A stretch of 6,233 nucleotides of DNA. Source: Legionellaceae bacterium (GTDB taxonomy: Bacteria > Pseudomonadota > Gammaproteobacteria > Legionellales > Legionellaceae). The notes beneath the pieces were generated by a model. The model saw only the letters and a program-made list of their open reading frames with translations, did no database searches and was not told where the DNA came from. The stretch lies in contig CANNIJ010000084.1 in the NCBI GenBank assembly GCA_947505025.1, forward strand, positions 1-6,233, in the 5' to 3' direction. How positions within the stretch are numbered: position 1 is the stretch's first letter; every line of letters begins with the position of its first letter. Positions 1-5,741 of this stretch are shown piece by piece. Made by a program: the position numbers and the translations under genes.

Positions 1-229
1 AGACAGCCGTTTCTTACGAGTGAATAGTATAATATCACGCAGTAATGGACAACAGATCCCCCTGAGTTATCATGTGGTTTTCCAGCATGGTGAATGGAAA
101 ATCTATGATTTGAGTGTCGAGGGAGTGAGTTTATTACAAAGCTTTAGATCTCAGTTTGGCAGTATGATGCAACATGAACCTTTAAAAGCGGTCATTGAGC
201 ATTTAAACAAACGTACGGCTGCAGCATGA
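1..229 (+). CDS. mlaC: MlaC, phospholipid-binding ABC transporter substrate protein (C-terminal part)
   Basis: Only the last 75 codons or so are in the window; the frame is open from base 2 with no stop before the window edge, so the gene starts upstream. MlaC is the periplasmic lipid carrier that shuttles phospholipids between the outer-membrane MlaA complex and the inner-membrane MlaFEDB transporter. The visible segment matches the family's C-terminal part: an IPLSYHVV strand, then GEWKIYDLSVEGVSLL, RSQFGSM, and a terminal helix ending in NKRTAAA. E. coli MlaC has the closely similar pattern of a KVYDLTVEGVS strand followed by the final helices. The GTG at 20 is an internal valine codon, not a start. 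The next gene, mlaB, overlaps the stop by 4 bases (ATGA), indicating translational coupling. The signal peptide lies outside the window. Confidence 0.9.
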   Translation, partial: DSRFLRVNSIISRSNGQQIPLSYHVVFQHGEWKIYDLSVEGVSLLQSFRSQFGSMMQHEPLKAVIEHLNKRTAAA

Positions 230-504
230 GCACGTTAATCTTTCAGCCAGCTGTACATTTAACGTTTGACACGGTTGAGCTCGATCGACAGCGCTTTATA
301 GCTGATCTAAACCAATCTGCGGCGCCATATGCGTTATGTCGCTTTGATTTAAGTGATGTTACGCGTTGCGATAGTGCTGGATTAGCCTTATTAATCGAGG
401 CAAAGCGCTTATGTAATCAGCGAAAAATCGAGCTTGAAGTACATCAGATGCCTGATTTTATGCGTTTTTTGGCAGAATTTTCAGATATAGATTCTTTTTT
501 TTAG
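226..504 (+). CDS. mlaB: MlaB, STAS-domain subunit of the Mla phospholipid transporter
   Basis: A 92-residue protein consisting of a single STAS domain. MlaB is a cytoplasmic protein that binds the ATPase MlaF and supports assembly and activity of the inner-membrane MlaFEDB complex in outer-membrane lipid asymmetry. The diagnostic STAS segment is at residues 40-60: a strand FDLSDVTRCD followed by SAGLALLIEAKR, where Ser50 occupies the conserved Ser/Thr position of the family (Thr in E. coli MlaB). A second strand, ELEVHQMP, and a helix with FLAEF follow. The start ATG at 226 overlaps the mlaC stop, giving the usual length for the family (E. coli 97 residues), and no separate ribosome site is needed. 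A run of eight T (495-502) covers the last two Phe codons and the first base of the stop. The identity rests on the fold motif plus the mlaC and ibaG neighbours. Confidence 0.9.
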   Translation: MSTLIFQPAVHLTFDTVELDRQRFIADLNQSAAPYALCRFDLSDVTRCDSAGLALLIEAKRLCNQRKIELEVHQMPDFMRFLAEFSDIDSFF

Positions 505-516
505 GACCCAGTAACA

Positions 517-762
517 ATGATAAGTAATCAAGAATTAGAACATGAGCTTGCAGCATTACCCGAAGTTACCCTGTCTCAAGTAACCGGAGATGGATATCAT
601 TATCATGTTACTTTGGTCAGTAATGTTTTTACTGGATTGTCCACGTTAGCCAGACAAAAATGGGTTTATGCAAAATTAAATGCCTATATTCAATCGGGTG
701 CATTGCACGCGGTTCAGATGAAAACGTTTACAAACTCGGAGTGGGACCAGCAACATGGATAA
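517..762 (+). CDS. ibaG: IbaG/YrbA, BolA-family protein
   Basis: An 81-residue BolA-like protein. BolA/IbaG proteins form complexes with monothiol glutaredoxins and are linked to iron-sulfur handling and, in E. coli, acid stress. Visible hallmarks are the GDGYHYHVTLVS strand (residues 24-35), the turn with VFTGLSTLARQKWVYAKL, and LHAVQMKTFT (63-72) with the conserved His64 thought to act as a metal ligand. The C-terminal SEW matches the AEW seen in E. coli IbaG. It lies between mlaB and murA exactly as in E. coli. AGGA at 503-506 precedes the ATG by 10 bases. The 3' end overlaps murA by 8 bases, implying coupled translation. The specific role in this organism is inferred from family only. Confidence 0.92.
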   Translation: MISNQELEHELAALPEVTLSQVTGDGYHYHVTLVSNVFTGLSTLARQKWVYAKLNAYIQSGALHAVQMKTFTNSEWDQQHG

Positions 763-2032
763 ATTATTGATTCATGGCGGAAAGCCATTGTACGGCGATG
801 TAATGATTTCAGGTGCAAAAAATGCTGCACTACCTATTTTAGCGGCCACATTGTTGGCGTCTGAACCGGTGACCATCTCCAATGTTCCAAGATTGCATGA
901 TGTGAGTACAATGATCGCTTTATTGCAGGAGTTGGGTGCTAAAGTTTCTGTAGATGCTGATATGAACGTACGTGTGGAGGCCAGCCAAGTAAATAATTTG
1001 GTAGCACCATATGATTTGGTTAAAACTATGCGGGCCTCGATTTTAGTTTTAGGCCCGATGTTGGCGCGTTTTGGACGGGCTGATGTTTCTTTGCCCGGAG
1101 GTTGTGCTATAGGCACACGTCCAGTCGATTTACATTTAAAAGCACTCAAGACCATGGGGGCGGAAATATCGGTTACTAATGGCTATATTAAAGCGCGCTG
1201 CCCAAATGGTAGATTGCACGGAAAATCATTAGTTTTTGACACTTTAACCGTTACTGGCACGGAGAATATCTTAATGGCTGCGGTTTTAGCCCGGGGTACT
1301 ACAATTCTTAAAAATGCTGCGCGTGAACCAGAAGTAGTCGATTTAATTAATTTTTTAAATTACATGGGTGCACGCATTAGTGGTGCAGGCACGCACACTT
1401 TAGAGATTGAAGGTGTAGAATCCTTATCTGGTGGTAATTATTCGGTAATGTTTGATCGAATCGAGGCTGGTACATATCTTACTGCAGCGGCTATAACCCG
1501 CGGAAGAGTAACGGTGCGTCACGTTAAGCCGGATAATTTATTGTCTACATTGTGTAAGTTTGAAGAAGCGGGTGCAGCTTTAAGTCTTGGAGAGGACTGG
1601 GTAACACTGGACATGCATGAATCTAGACCACAAGCGGTAGATATCTCAACTGCTCCATACCCAGGTTTAGCCACGGACATGCAAGCTCAATTTATGGCAT
1701 TGAATACGGTTGCTCATGGCTCATCGTCTGTGACCGAAAATATTTTTGAAAATCGCTTTATGCATGTTCAAGAGTTGCAGCGTATGGGTGCTAAAATTCG
1801 TTTAAATGGCAAGACTGCATTGATTACAGGTATAGAAACTCTAACTGGCGCTCCAGTAATGGCAACGGATCTCCGCGCGTCTGCGAGCTTGATTTTAGCC
1901 GGTCTAGCGGCCGAGGGAGAAACTGCGGTTGAAAGAATTTATCACGTTGATCGTGGTTATGAGTGTATAGAAGCAAAATTGTCATTGTTGGGTGCCGACA
2001 TTCGGCGTTGCAGCGGCGCGGATAGTATCTAA
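755..2032 (+). CDS. murA: MurA, UDP-N-acetylglucosamine 1-carboxyvinyltransferase
   Basis: Cytoplasmic enzyme for the first committed step of peptidoglycan synthesis: transfer of enolpyruvate from phosphoenolpyruvate to UDP-GlcNAc. It has 425 residues, close to the usual 419 or so, and is full length. Key sites are all present: Lys22-Asn23 in SGAKNAALP, the catalytic loop LPGGCAIGTRPVD with Cys117 (the residue alkylated by fosfomycin; the resistant Asp variant is not present), the TGTEN motif (168-171), Asp308 in PGLATDMQAQF (equivalent of the general base Asp305), TENIFENRFMH (327-337), and Arg400 in HVDRGYE. The start ATG at 755 lies inside the end of ibaG, with GGGA at 743-746 as a modest ribosome site, and gives the standard N-terminus. 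The stop shares one base with the next ATG (TAATG), so the downstream nif3 gene is likely translationally coupled. Confidence 0.98.
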   Translation: MDKLLIHGGKPLYGDVMISGAKNAALPILAATLLASEPVTISNVPRLHDVSTMIALLQELGAKVSVDADMNVRVEASQVNNLVAPYDLVKTMRASILVLGPMLARFGRADVSLPGGCAIGTRPVDLHLKALKTMGAEISVTNGYIKARCPNGRLHGKSLVFDTLTVTGTENILMAAVLARGTTILKNAAREPEVVDLINFLNYMGARISGAGTHTLEIEGVESLSGGNYSVMFDRIEAGTYLTAAAITRGRVTVRHVKPDNLLSTLCKFEEAGAALSLGEDWVTLDMHESRPQAVDISTAPYPGLATDMQAQFMALNTVAHGSSSVTENIFENRFMHVQELQRMGAKIRLNGKTALITGIETLTGAPVMATDLRASASLILAGLAAEGETAVERIYHVDRGYECIEAKLSLLGADIRRCSGADSI

Positions 2033-2790
2033 TGATACATCGCGACGAATTACAACAATATCTGCATCTACATTTAGAGTGTGACCGTTTCAAGGATCAC
2101 GCGCCAAATGGTTTACAAGTCGAAGGGCGTGGAGTTATTAAACGTATTTGTACTGCTGTAAGTGCCAGTGAGCATGCAATTGCTGCAGCCATTGCCTGTG
2201 ATGCTGACGCATTACTTGTACATCATGGATATTTTTGGTCAGCTGAGTCGGCGGTCATTACTGGAATAAAACGCAATCGCATTGCCCGCTTGTTGCGCAA
2301 TGACCTGAATTTGTACGCATATCACTTGCCGCTAGATGCTCACGCTACTTTAGGTAACAATGCTTGTTTAGCCACTTTATTATGTGCAAACTCAGTGCAA
2401 ATGCACCCGGTAGATGGTATTCCACAACTATTATGGTCCGGTGAGTTATCCACTGCGGTCACAGCTGATCTGTTTAAACTGCAGATCAGTCAGATCCTGG
2501 ATCGGGCACCATTAATGATTTCAGGTGGTAATAATCTCATTCAACGTATAGCTTGGTGTAGCGGTGCAGCACAATCGTTGATAGATCAGGCGCATAAATT
2601 TGGTGTGGACGCATATTTAAGTGGCGAAGTTTCAGAGCGGACGTTTGATCAAGCTAAAGAGCTTGGAATACATTATTTCGCATGTGGTCACCATGCAACA
2701 GAACGATATGGGATTCAAGCTTTAGGTGAGCATTTAGCCACAACCTTTGATTTAAAACATAGTTTTATTGATAGTGATAATCCTGTGTAG
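2032..2790 (+). CDS. Nif3-like dinuclear metal centre protein (YbgI family)
   Basis: A 252-residue Nif3/YbgI homologue, same length class as E. coli YbgI (247). These proteins form toroidal hexamers with a two-metal site; the label GTP cyclohydrolase 1 type 2 homologue is used in databases, but the physiological reaction is unsettled. Motifs run in family order: APNGLQVEG (24-32), VHHGYFW with His64-His65, KRNRIARLL (80-88), YHLPLDAH with His98 and Asp102, LGNNACLA, IAWCSGAAQSLID (173-185), YLSGEVSE (195-202) and CGHHATERYG (218-227), in which His220, His221 and Glu224 complete the metal site. All expected ligands are present, so it looks functional. The ATG overlaps the murA stop by one base and has no strong ribosome site, indicating coupling to murA. 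E. coli ybgI is not next to murA, so this arrangement differs from the enterobacterial one. Confidence 0.93.
   Translation: MIHRDELQQYLHLHLECDRFKDHAPNGLQVEGRGVIKRICTAVSASEHAIAAAIACDADALLVHHGYFWSAESAVITGIKRNRIARLLRNDLNLYAYHLPLDAHATLGNNACLATLLCANSVQMHPVDGIPQLLWSGELSTAVTADLFKLQISQILDRAPLMISGGNNLIQRIAWCSGAAQSLIDQAHKFGVDAYLSGEVSERTFDQAKELGIHYFACGHHATERYGIQALGEHLATTFDLKHSFIDSDNPV
2465..2489. repeat. Short inverted repeat inside the nif3 gene
   Basis: Perfect 8-base arms CTGATCTG (2465-2472) and CAGATCAG (2482-2489) flank a 9-base loop, followed immediately by a second palindrome GATCC-T-GGATC (2493-2503). The arms encode ordinary residues of the Nif3 protein. There is no trailing T run, so it is not a terminator; it may be chance or a local mRNA hairpin. 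Confidence 0.4.
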
Positions 2791-2810
2791 TTGTGTTAGT
2801 TTTGGTTGTT

Positions 2811-2816
2811 AGGAGG
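2811..2816 (+). promoter_or_regulatory. Ribosome binding site deciding the dehydratase start
   Basis: AGGAGG is a full anti-Shine-Dalgarno match in the 35-base gap after the nif3 stop. It lies 9 bases before the ATG at 2826 and 6 bases before an in-frame TTG at 2823. Both spacings work; ATG is preferred as the stronger start codon. The two choices differ by only one residue. Confidence 0.8.
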
Positions 2817-2825
2817 ATTTAGTTG

Positions 2826-4688
2826 ATGGATTTTTTACGCAAATTATATGTAAAGCTGCCGATATTGGCTTTTGATGCCGTATGCATTCCAATCTCTTGG
2901 GCTTTAGCATATTGGTTGCGGTATAACATGACTGGATCTATGTTATCTCATTGGAAAACATTACCGGTTCTATCTGTGTTAATTACCACTCAGTTGAGTG
3001 CTTATTATTTTTTTCGTGTGTACCGCGGTCTTTGGCGGTATTCGTCACTAAAAGATGTGTCACGAATTTTATTATCAATTGGCGGCGCAATCATAGTGAT
3101 AATTGTGGCCTTATATTCACTAGAGTTATTGCACCAAGTGCCGCGCACAGTATTTCCATTGTATGCTATGTTTTTAACTTTTTTCTTGTGTGGCGCACGT
3201 TTAATCTCCAGGATTTTATCTGATCGTTGGAAAATTAATTCCCAGGGGCGGTCTGCTACAAGAGTTTTAATTGTTGGTGCGGGCAAGGCTGGTGAAAGTT
3301 TGGTTCGTGACTTGCTGCGCTCCAAAGATTATATAACGGTTGGATTTGTGGATGATGCTGCGAGTAAGTTAGGTCATGAAGTGCACGGTGTACGTGTGCT
3401 GGGAAGCACTAATTTATTATCTCATCTAGTTAAACGACATAATATAGAGTTAATTTTCCTGGCGATTCCTTCAACTGATGGCTTGACTATGCGGCGCTTG
3501 GTGCATATTTGCGAAGCTAGTCAGGTACCATTCCGTACTTTACCCGGCCTGCCAGCCCTAGCTTCGGGGCAAGTGGAAATTAATTCGTTACGTAAAGTTA
3601 GTTTAGAAGATTTATTGGGCCGCACAAAAATTTCTTTAGAGTGGCATAAGGTTGAGCATCAGGTACGTGGTAAGCGTATATTAGTCACGGGTGGAGGAGG
3701 ATCGATTGGATCTGAATTATGCCGACAATTGTGTACTTTAAAGCCGAGTAAATTATTGGTATTAGATAATAATGAATACAATATATATTTGATGGAACAA
3801 GAATTACGTCTGCACTTTCCTGAGATGGAGCTAATCTTTTCGTTGGCAAATGTTACCGATCAAATTTCGATTAACACGGTATTTCGTGACTTTAAACCAG
3901 AAATAGTATTTCATGCGGCAGCATTTAAACATGTGCCGTTGTTAGAAGCGCAAATGCGTTTAGCAGTAAATAATAATGTATTTGGCACACATTGTATTGC
4001 TCAGGCCAGTGTAAGTGTGCATGCAGAAAAATTCATTTTAATTTCTACCGACAAAGCAGTTAATCCAACTAATGTCATGGGCATTACCAAAAGAGTTGCA
4101 GAAATCTTATGTCAGAACTGGAACTCCCAAGTTAATACTCAATTTATAACTGTGCGCTTTGGCAATGTTTTGGGATCTGCGGGCAGTGTAGTGCCATTGT
4201 TTAACAAGCAATTAGCCGCTGGAGGTCCGTTGACGGTTACACATCCTGATGTGCAGCGTTATTTTATGACCATTCCTGAAGCTTCTCAGCTAATTCTGCA
4301 AGCCATGGCTAATGGTATTGGTGGTGAAATTTTTGTTTTAGACATGGGTGAACCCATTAAGATTAGTTATTTGGCTGAACAAATGATTCGTCTAGCGGGT
4401 AAAAAACCCGGGCATGATATCAGTATTGAATATATTGGTTTGCGTCCAGGAGAAAAGCTGTTTGAAGAAATGTTCCATAATTCTGAGGAGTTAACGCAAA
4501 CTGCACATGAAAAACTACTCCAAGCTAAGTCAAGATATGTTGACTGGATTGAGTTAATGCAAACCTTTAACTTGATGCAAGTGGCTTATGTGAATGAGGA
4601 GGATGATGAACTGATGATCCTACTTAAAAGCCTGGTACCTGAATTTCAACCATCTTTGAGTGAGGTTTTTTCTGAATGTGTGGCCTGA
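2826..4688 (+). CDS. Membrane-anchored nucleotide-sugar 4,6-dehydratase (WbpM/PglF/CapD family)
   Basis: A 620-residue polysaccharide-biosynthesis protein of the large SDR type, which typically converts UDP-GlcNAc to a UDP-4-keto-6-deoxy sugar for O-antigen, capsule or protein glycans. The N-terminus has about four hydrophobic segments (residues 10-30, 45-65, 80-100 and 107-127) that anchor it in the inner membrane. A first Rossmann-like domain begins at RVLIVGAGKAGES (146-158). The catalytic SDR domain begins at ILVTGGGGSIGSELCRQ (285-301), with LDNNEYN (313-319), HAAAFKHVPL (363-372), ISTDKAVNPTN (406-416) and VMGITKR (417-423). In this subfamily Met replaces the SDR Tyr of the YxxxK motif, as in WbpM, and that is seen here (Met418, Lys422). 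RFGNVLGS and GLRPGEKLFEE (538-548) complete the signature. Substrate is inferred from family. No other glycan genes follow; mobile-element remnants do. Confidence 0.93.
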   Translation: MDFLRKLYVKLPILAFDAVCIPISWALAYWLRYNMTGSMLSHWKTLPVLSVLITTQLSAYYFFRVYRGLWRYSSLKDVSRILLSIGGAIIVIIVALYSLELLHQVPRTVFPLYAMFLTFFLCGARLISRILSDRWKINSQGRSATRVLIVGAGKAGESLVRDLLRSKDYITVGFVDDAASKLGHEVHGVRVLGSTNLLSHLVKRHNIELIFLAIPSTDGLTMRRLVHICEASQVPFRTLPGLPALASGQVEINSLRKVSLEDLLGRTKISLEWHKVEHQVRGKRILVTGGGGSIGSELCRQLCTLKPSKLLVLDNNEYNIYLMEQELRLHFPEMELIFSLANVTDQISINTVFRDFKPEIVFHAAAFKHVPLLEAQMRLAVNNNVFGTHCIAQASVSVHAEKFILISTDKAVNPTNVMGITKRVAEILCQNWNSQVNTQFITVRFGNVLGSAGSVVPLFNKQLAAGGPLTVTHPDVQRYFMTIPEASQLILQAMANGIGGEIFVLDMGEPIKISYLAEQMIRLAGKKPGHDISIEYIGLRPGEKLFEEMFHNSEELTQTAHEKLLQAKSRYVDWIELMQTFNLMQVAYVNEEDDELMILLKSLVPEFQPSLSEVFSECVA

Positions 4689-4748
4689 AAAGTTAGTGTA
4701 ATATAAGTAGCGAGTTTATAGATATTGGTGGATACTAGGAGCAATTAA

Positions 4749-4995
4749 ATTTACTATTGGATTGCTAGCGTATCAAAACAATATCGCATTATTTTTGAAT
4801 GCTATGAGTCCTCTCATCCGGCTCAACAGGTTTTATCAAAAACTATAATGATGGCAGGCTCGATAGAGAAACCAGAGGATGTGTTTAACTTTTGGGATAG
4901 CTGAGGAGCTCATTATCAACGTAGATGGCGGTCATATTAATACGACTGAAGCTGGTAAACGCAGCTTTGAAGCCATGACAGCCGGTGAACGTTAA
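4749..4995 (+). pseudogene. Degraded transposase-like remnant with frameshift
   Basis: This fills most of the 340-base gap between the dehydratase and the toxin frame. One frame, open from 4749, reads SVSKQYRIIFECYESSHP and on to EKPEDVFNF before a TGA at 4902-4904. The frame one base along takes over near 4891 and reads GIAEELIINVDGGHINTTEA, then KRSFEAMTAGER and TAA at 4993-4995. A one-base insertion in the TTTTGGG stretch (about 4890-4896) would join the two. The NVDGGHI strand resembles the strand carrying the first catalytic Asp in RNase-H-fold transposases, and SFEAMTA is reminiscent of such proteins. I cannot name the IS family. There is no convincing start codon, and the C-terminal part is missing, so it is a fossil. 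The first 60 bases after the dehydratase (4689-4748) show nothing recognisable. Confidence 0.55.
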
Positions 4996-5030
4996 AAAAG
5001 TCTAAAGTCGAGTAAACCTTTTTTTCTTTA

Positions 5031-5300
5031 TTAAAGACCTAGCTCACTATGAGAACCCAATCTCACCAATTGCAATGTTTGCGTATCTGGCTTGCGATAA
5101 ATTAAAACTAAATCAGGCTTTATATGACAATCACGATGATCCTGCCAATTATTAGATAACGCATGATCTCTGTGCTTAGCAGCAAGCGGTTCATCTTTTG
5201 CTAAATTATCAATAATTCTAACAAAGAGGGTGCTTAAAACTGTTTTATGTTTACCCTTTATCTCACGTTTAAATTGGGTCGTGTATTCAATCGTCCTTAT
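5031..5300 (-). pseudogene. YafQ-family mRNA-interferase toxin frame lacking a standard start codon
   Basis: On the - strand, directly after the antitoxin, an 89-codon frame encodes an almost complete YafQ/RelE-superfamily toxin, normally a ribosome-dependent mRNA endonuclease. It reads RTIEYTTQFKREIKGKHKT near the N-terminus, then DEPLAAKHRDHAL, NNWQDHRDCHIKPD, LVLIYRKPD and LQLVRLGSHSELGL at the end. His residues in RDHAL, DCHI and GSHSE correspond to YafQ His50, His63 and His87. The C-terminal ending without Phe fits a known-looking subfamily from memory, so it is not taken as damage. The expected first codon, before AGG ACG, is ATA (5298-5300); an ATA and then a TAA stop precede it. No ATG, GTG or TTG occurs in frame until close to the C-terminus. 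Either the start was lost by ATG-to-ATA change, or translation uses ATA or the ATT at 5289-5291. The frame overlaps the antitoxin end by 14 bases, the normal operon order. Confidence 0.8.
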
Positions 5301-5553
5301 TATTTAAATCATCCATGAGCGATTGAACGGTTTTAAACGATTTTAGTTGGCCACGTCGTGCTTCCTTCATTGCATCAATAGTTTTTTGATTTGGGATAAG
5401 TGGCTCAAAAGGTAAGGCATGCTCTTTAGCAATGCGCGTTAACAACATGCGAAAAGCATCAGATACGGTAAGCCCCATCGATGCAAGTACCGCTGAAGCC
5501 TCTTCTTTAATATGCTCATCAATTCTCGCTCTTACCACCGCATTTGTAGTCAT
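5287..5553 (-). CDS. DinJ/RelB-family antitoxin
   Basis: An 88-residue antitoxin of a type II toxin-antitoxin pair. The N-terminal half is a ribbon-helix-helix DNA-binding domain: strand NAVVRARIDEHIKEEA (residues 4-19), then helix AVLASMGLTVSDAFRMLLTR (21-40). Next comes AKEHALPFEPLIPNQKT, and a C-terminal tail (62-88) rich in charged residues that in DinJ wraps the YafQ toxin. Length equals the family norm (E. coli DinJ 86). The start ATG has AGGAGA 5 bases upstream. The gene looks intact, while its partner lacks a standard start codon. The 3' end overlaps the toxin frame. The pair would normally repress its own promoter; a palindrome upstream of this gene is a candidate binding site. The surroundings (transposase remnants on both sides) suggest acquisition by transfer. 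Confidence 0.93.
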   Translation of the reverse strand: MTTNAVVRARIDEHIKEEASAVLASMGLTVSDAFRMLLTRIAKEHALPFEPLIPNQKTIDAMKEARRGQLKSFKTVQSLMDDLNNKDD

Positions 5554-5558
5554 TATAT

Positions 5559-5564
5559 TCTCCT
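5559..5564 (-). promoter_or_regulatory. Ribosome binding site of the antitoxin
   Basis: On the - strand AGGAGA lies 5 bases before the antitoxin ATG, a near-ideal match and spacing. It contrasts with the toxin, whose only purine-rich stretch (AAGGA) overlaps its expected start and depends on coupling to the antitoxin. Confidence 0.75.
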
Positions 5565-5573
5565 GTCTCTTGA

Positions 5574-5586
5574 GCTACATTGTAGC
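5574..5586. promoter_or_regulatory. Perfect 13-base palindrome, candidate TA operator
   Basis: GCTACA-T-TGTAGC is a perfect inverted repeat with 6-base arms and one central base, 20 bases upstream of the antitoxin start. Ribbon-helix-helix antitoxins such as DinJ and RelB bind short inverted repeats overlapping their own promoter, and this palindrome covers the candidate -10 element. The operator role is inferred. Confidence 0.6.
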
Positions 5587-5587
5587 A
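5579..5587 (-). promoter_or_regulatory. Candidate extended -10 promoter of the TA operon
   Basis: The - strand reads TGCTACAAT, i.e. TACAAT (5 of 6 matches to TATAAT) preceded by TGn, the extended -10 pattern that can work without a good -35. No clear TTGACA-like box is seen 16-18 bases upstream. Transcription would begin about 20 bases before the ATG. It lies largely within the 13-base palindrome, consistent with autorepression. Confidence 0.5.
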
Positions 5588-5741
5588 CAAAATTCATATT
5601 CGTGCGTACCTATTCGCAGGCAGAGATGGTTCAAAAGCAGTGAAAACTCATCCTATTTTTAATAGTAATTTTTGAGAGCAGTCATCGACCAACAAGTGGA
5701 TCTATGATACATATTTTATCGACTAAAAAAAAAGGATCATG

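Noticed and set aside
772..1155. 127-codon open frame on the - strand inside murA
   Set aside because: It is antisense to a full-length murA, has no recognisable domain or ribosome site, and is a shadow frame.
755..2032. Possible intrinsic fosfomycin resistance through MurA
   Set aside because: The active-site loop carries Cys117 in GGCAIGTRP, the sensitive form, not Asp.
2951..3325. Open frames on both strands inside the dehydratase (90 and 106 codons)
   Set aside because: They lie over the membrane-segment coding region of a clear gene and have no family resemblance.
4994..5020. Possible terminator after the toxin on the - strand (weak stem GTTTA/TAGAC followed by six T)
   Set aside because: The stem is five pairs including a G-U wobble and is AT-rich, too weak to support without folding energies.
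5432..5662. 76-codon + strand frame over the antitoxin and its promoter
   Set aside because: It is antisense to the antitoxin coding region and has no ribosome site.
5653..5674. CTATT-TTT-AATAG hairpin followed by a T run upstream of the transposase
   Set aside because: The stem is only five mostly A-T pairs and no + strand gene ends just before it; probably chance in AT-rich DNA.
5703..5708. TATGAT as a -10 box for the transposase
   Set aside because: No acceptable -35 sequence is found 16-18 bases upstream and no extended TGn is present.
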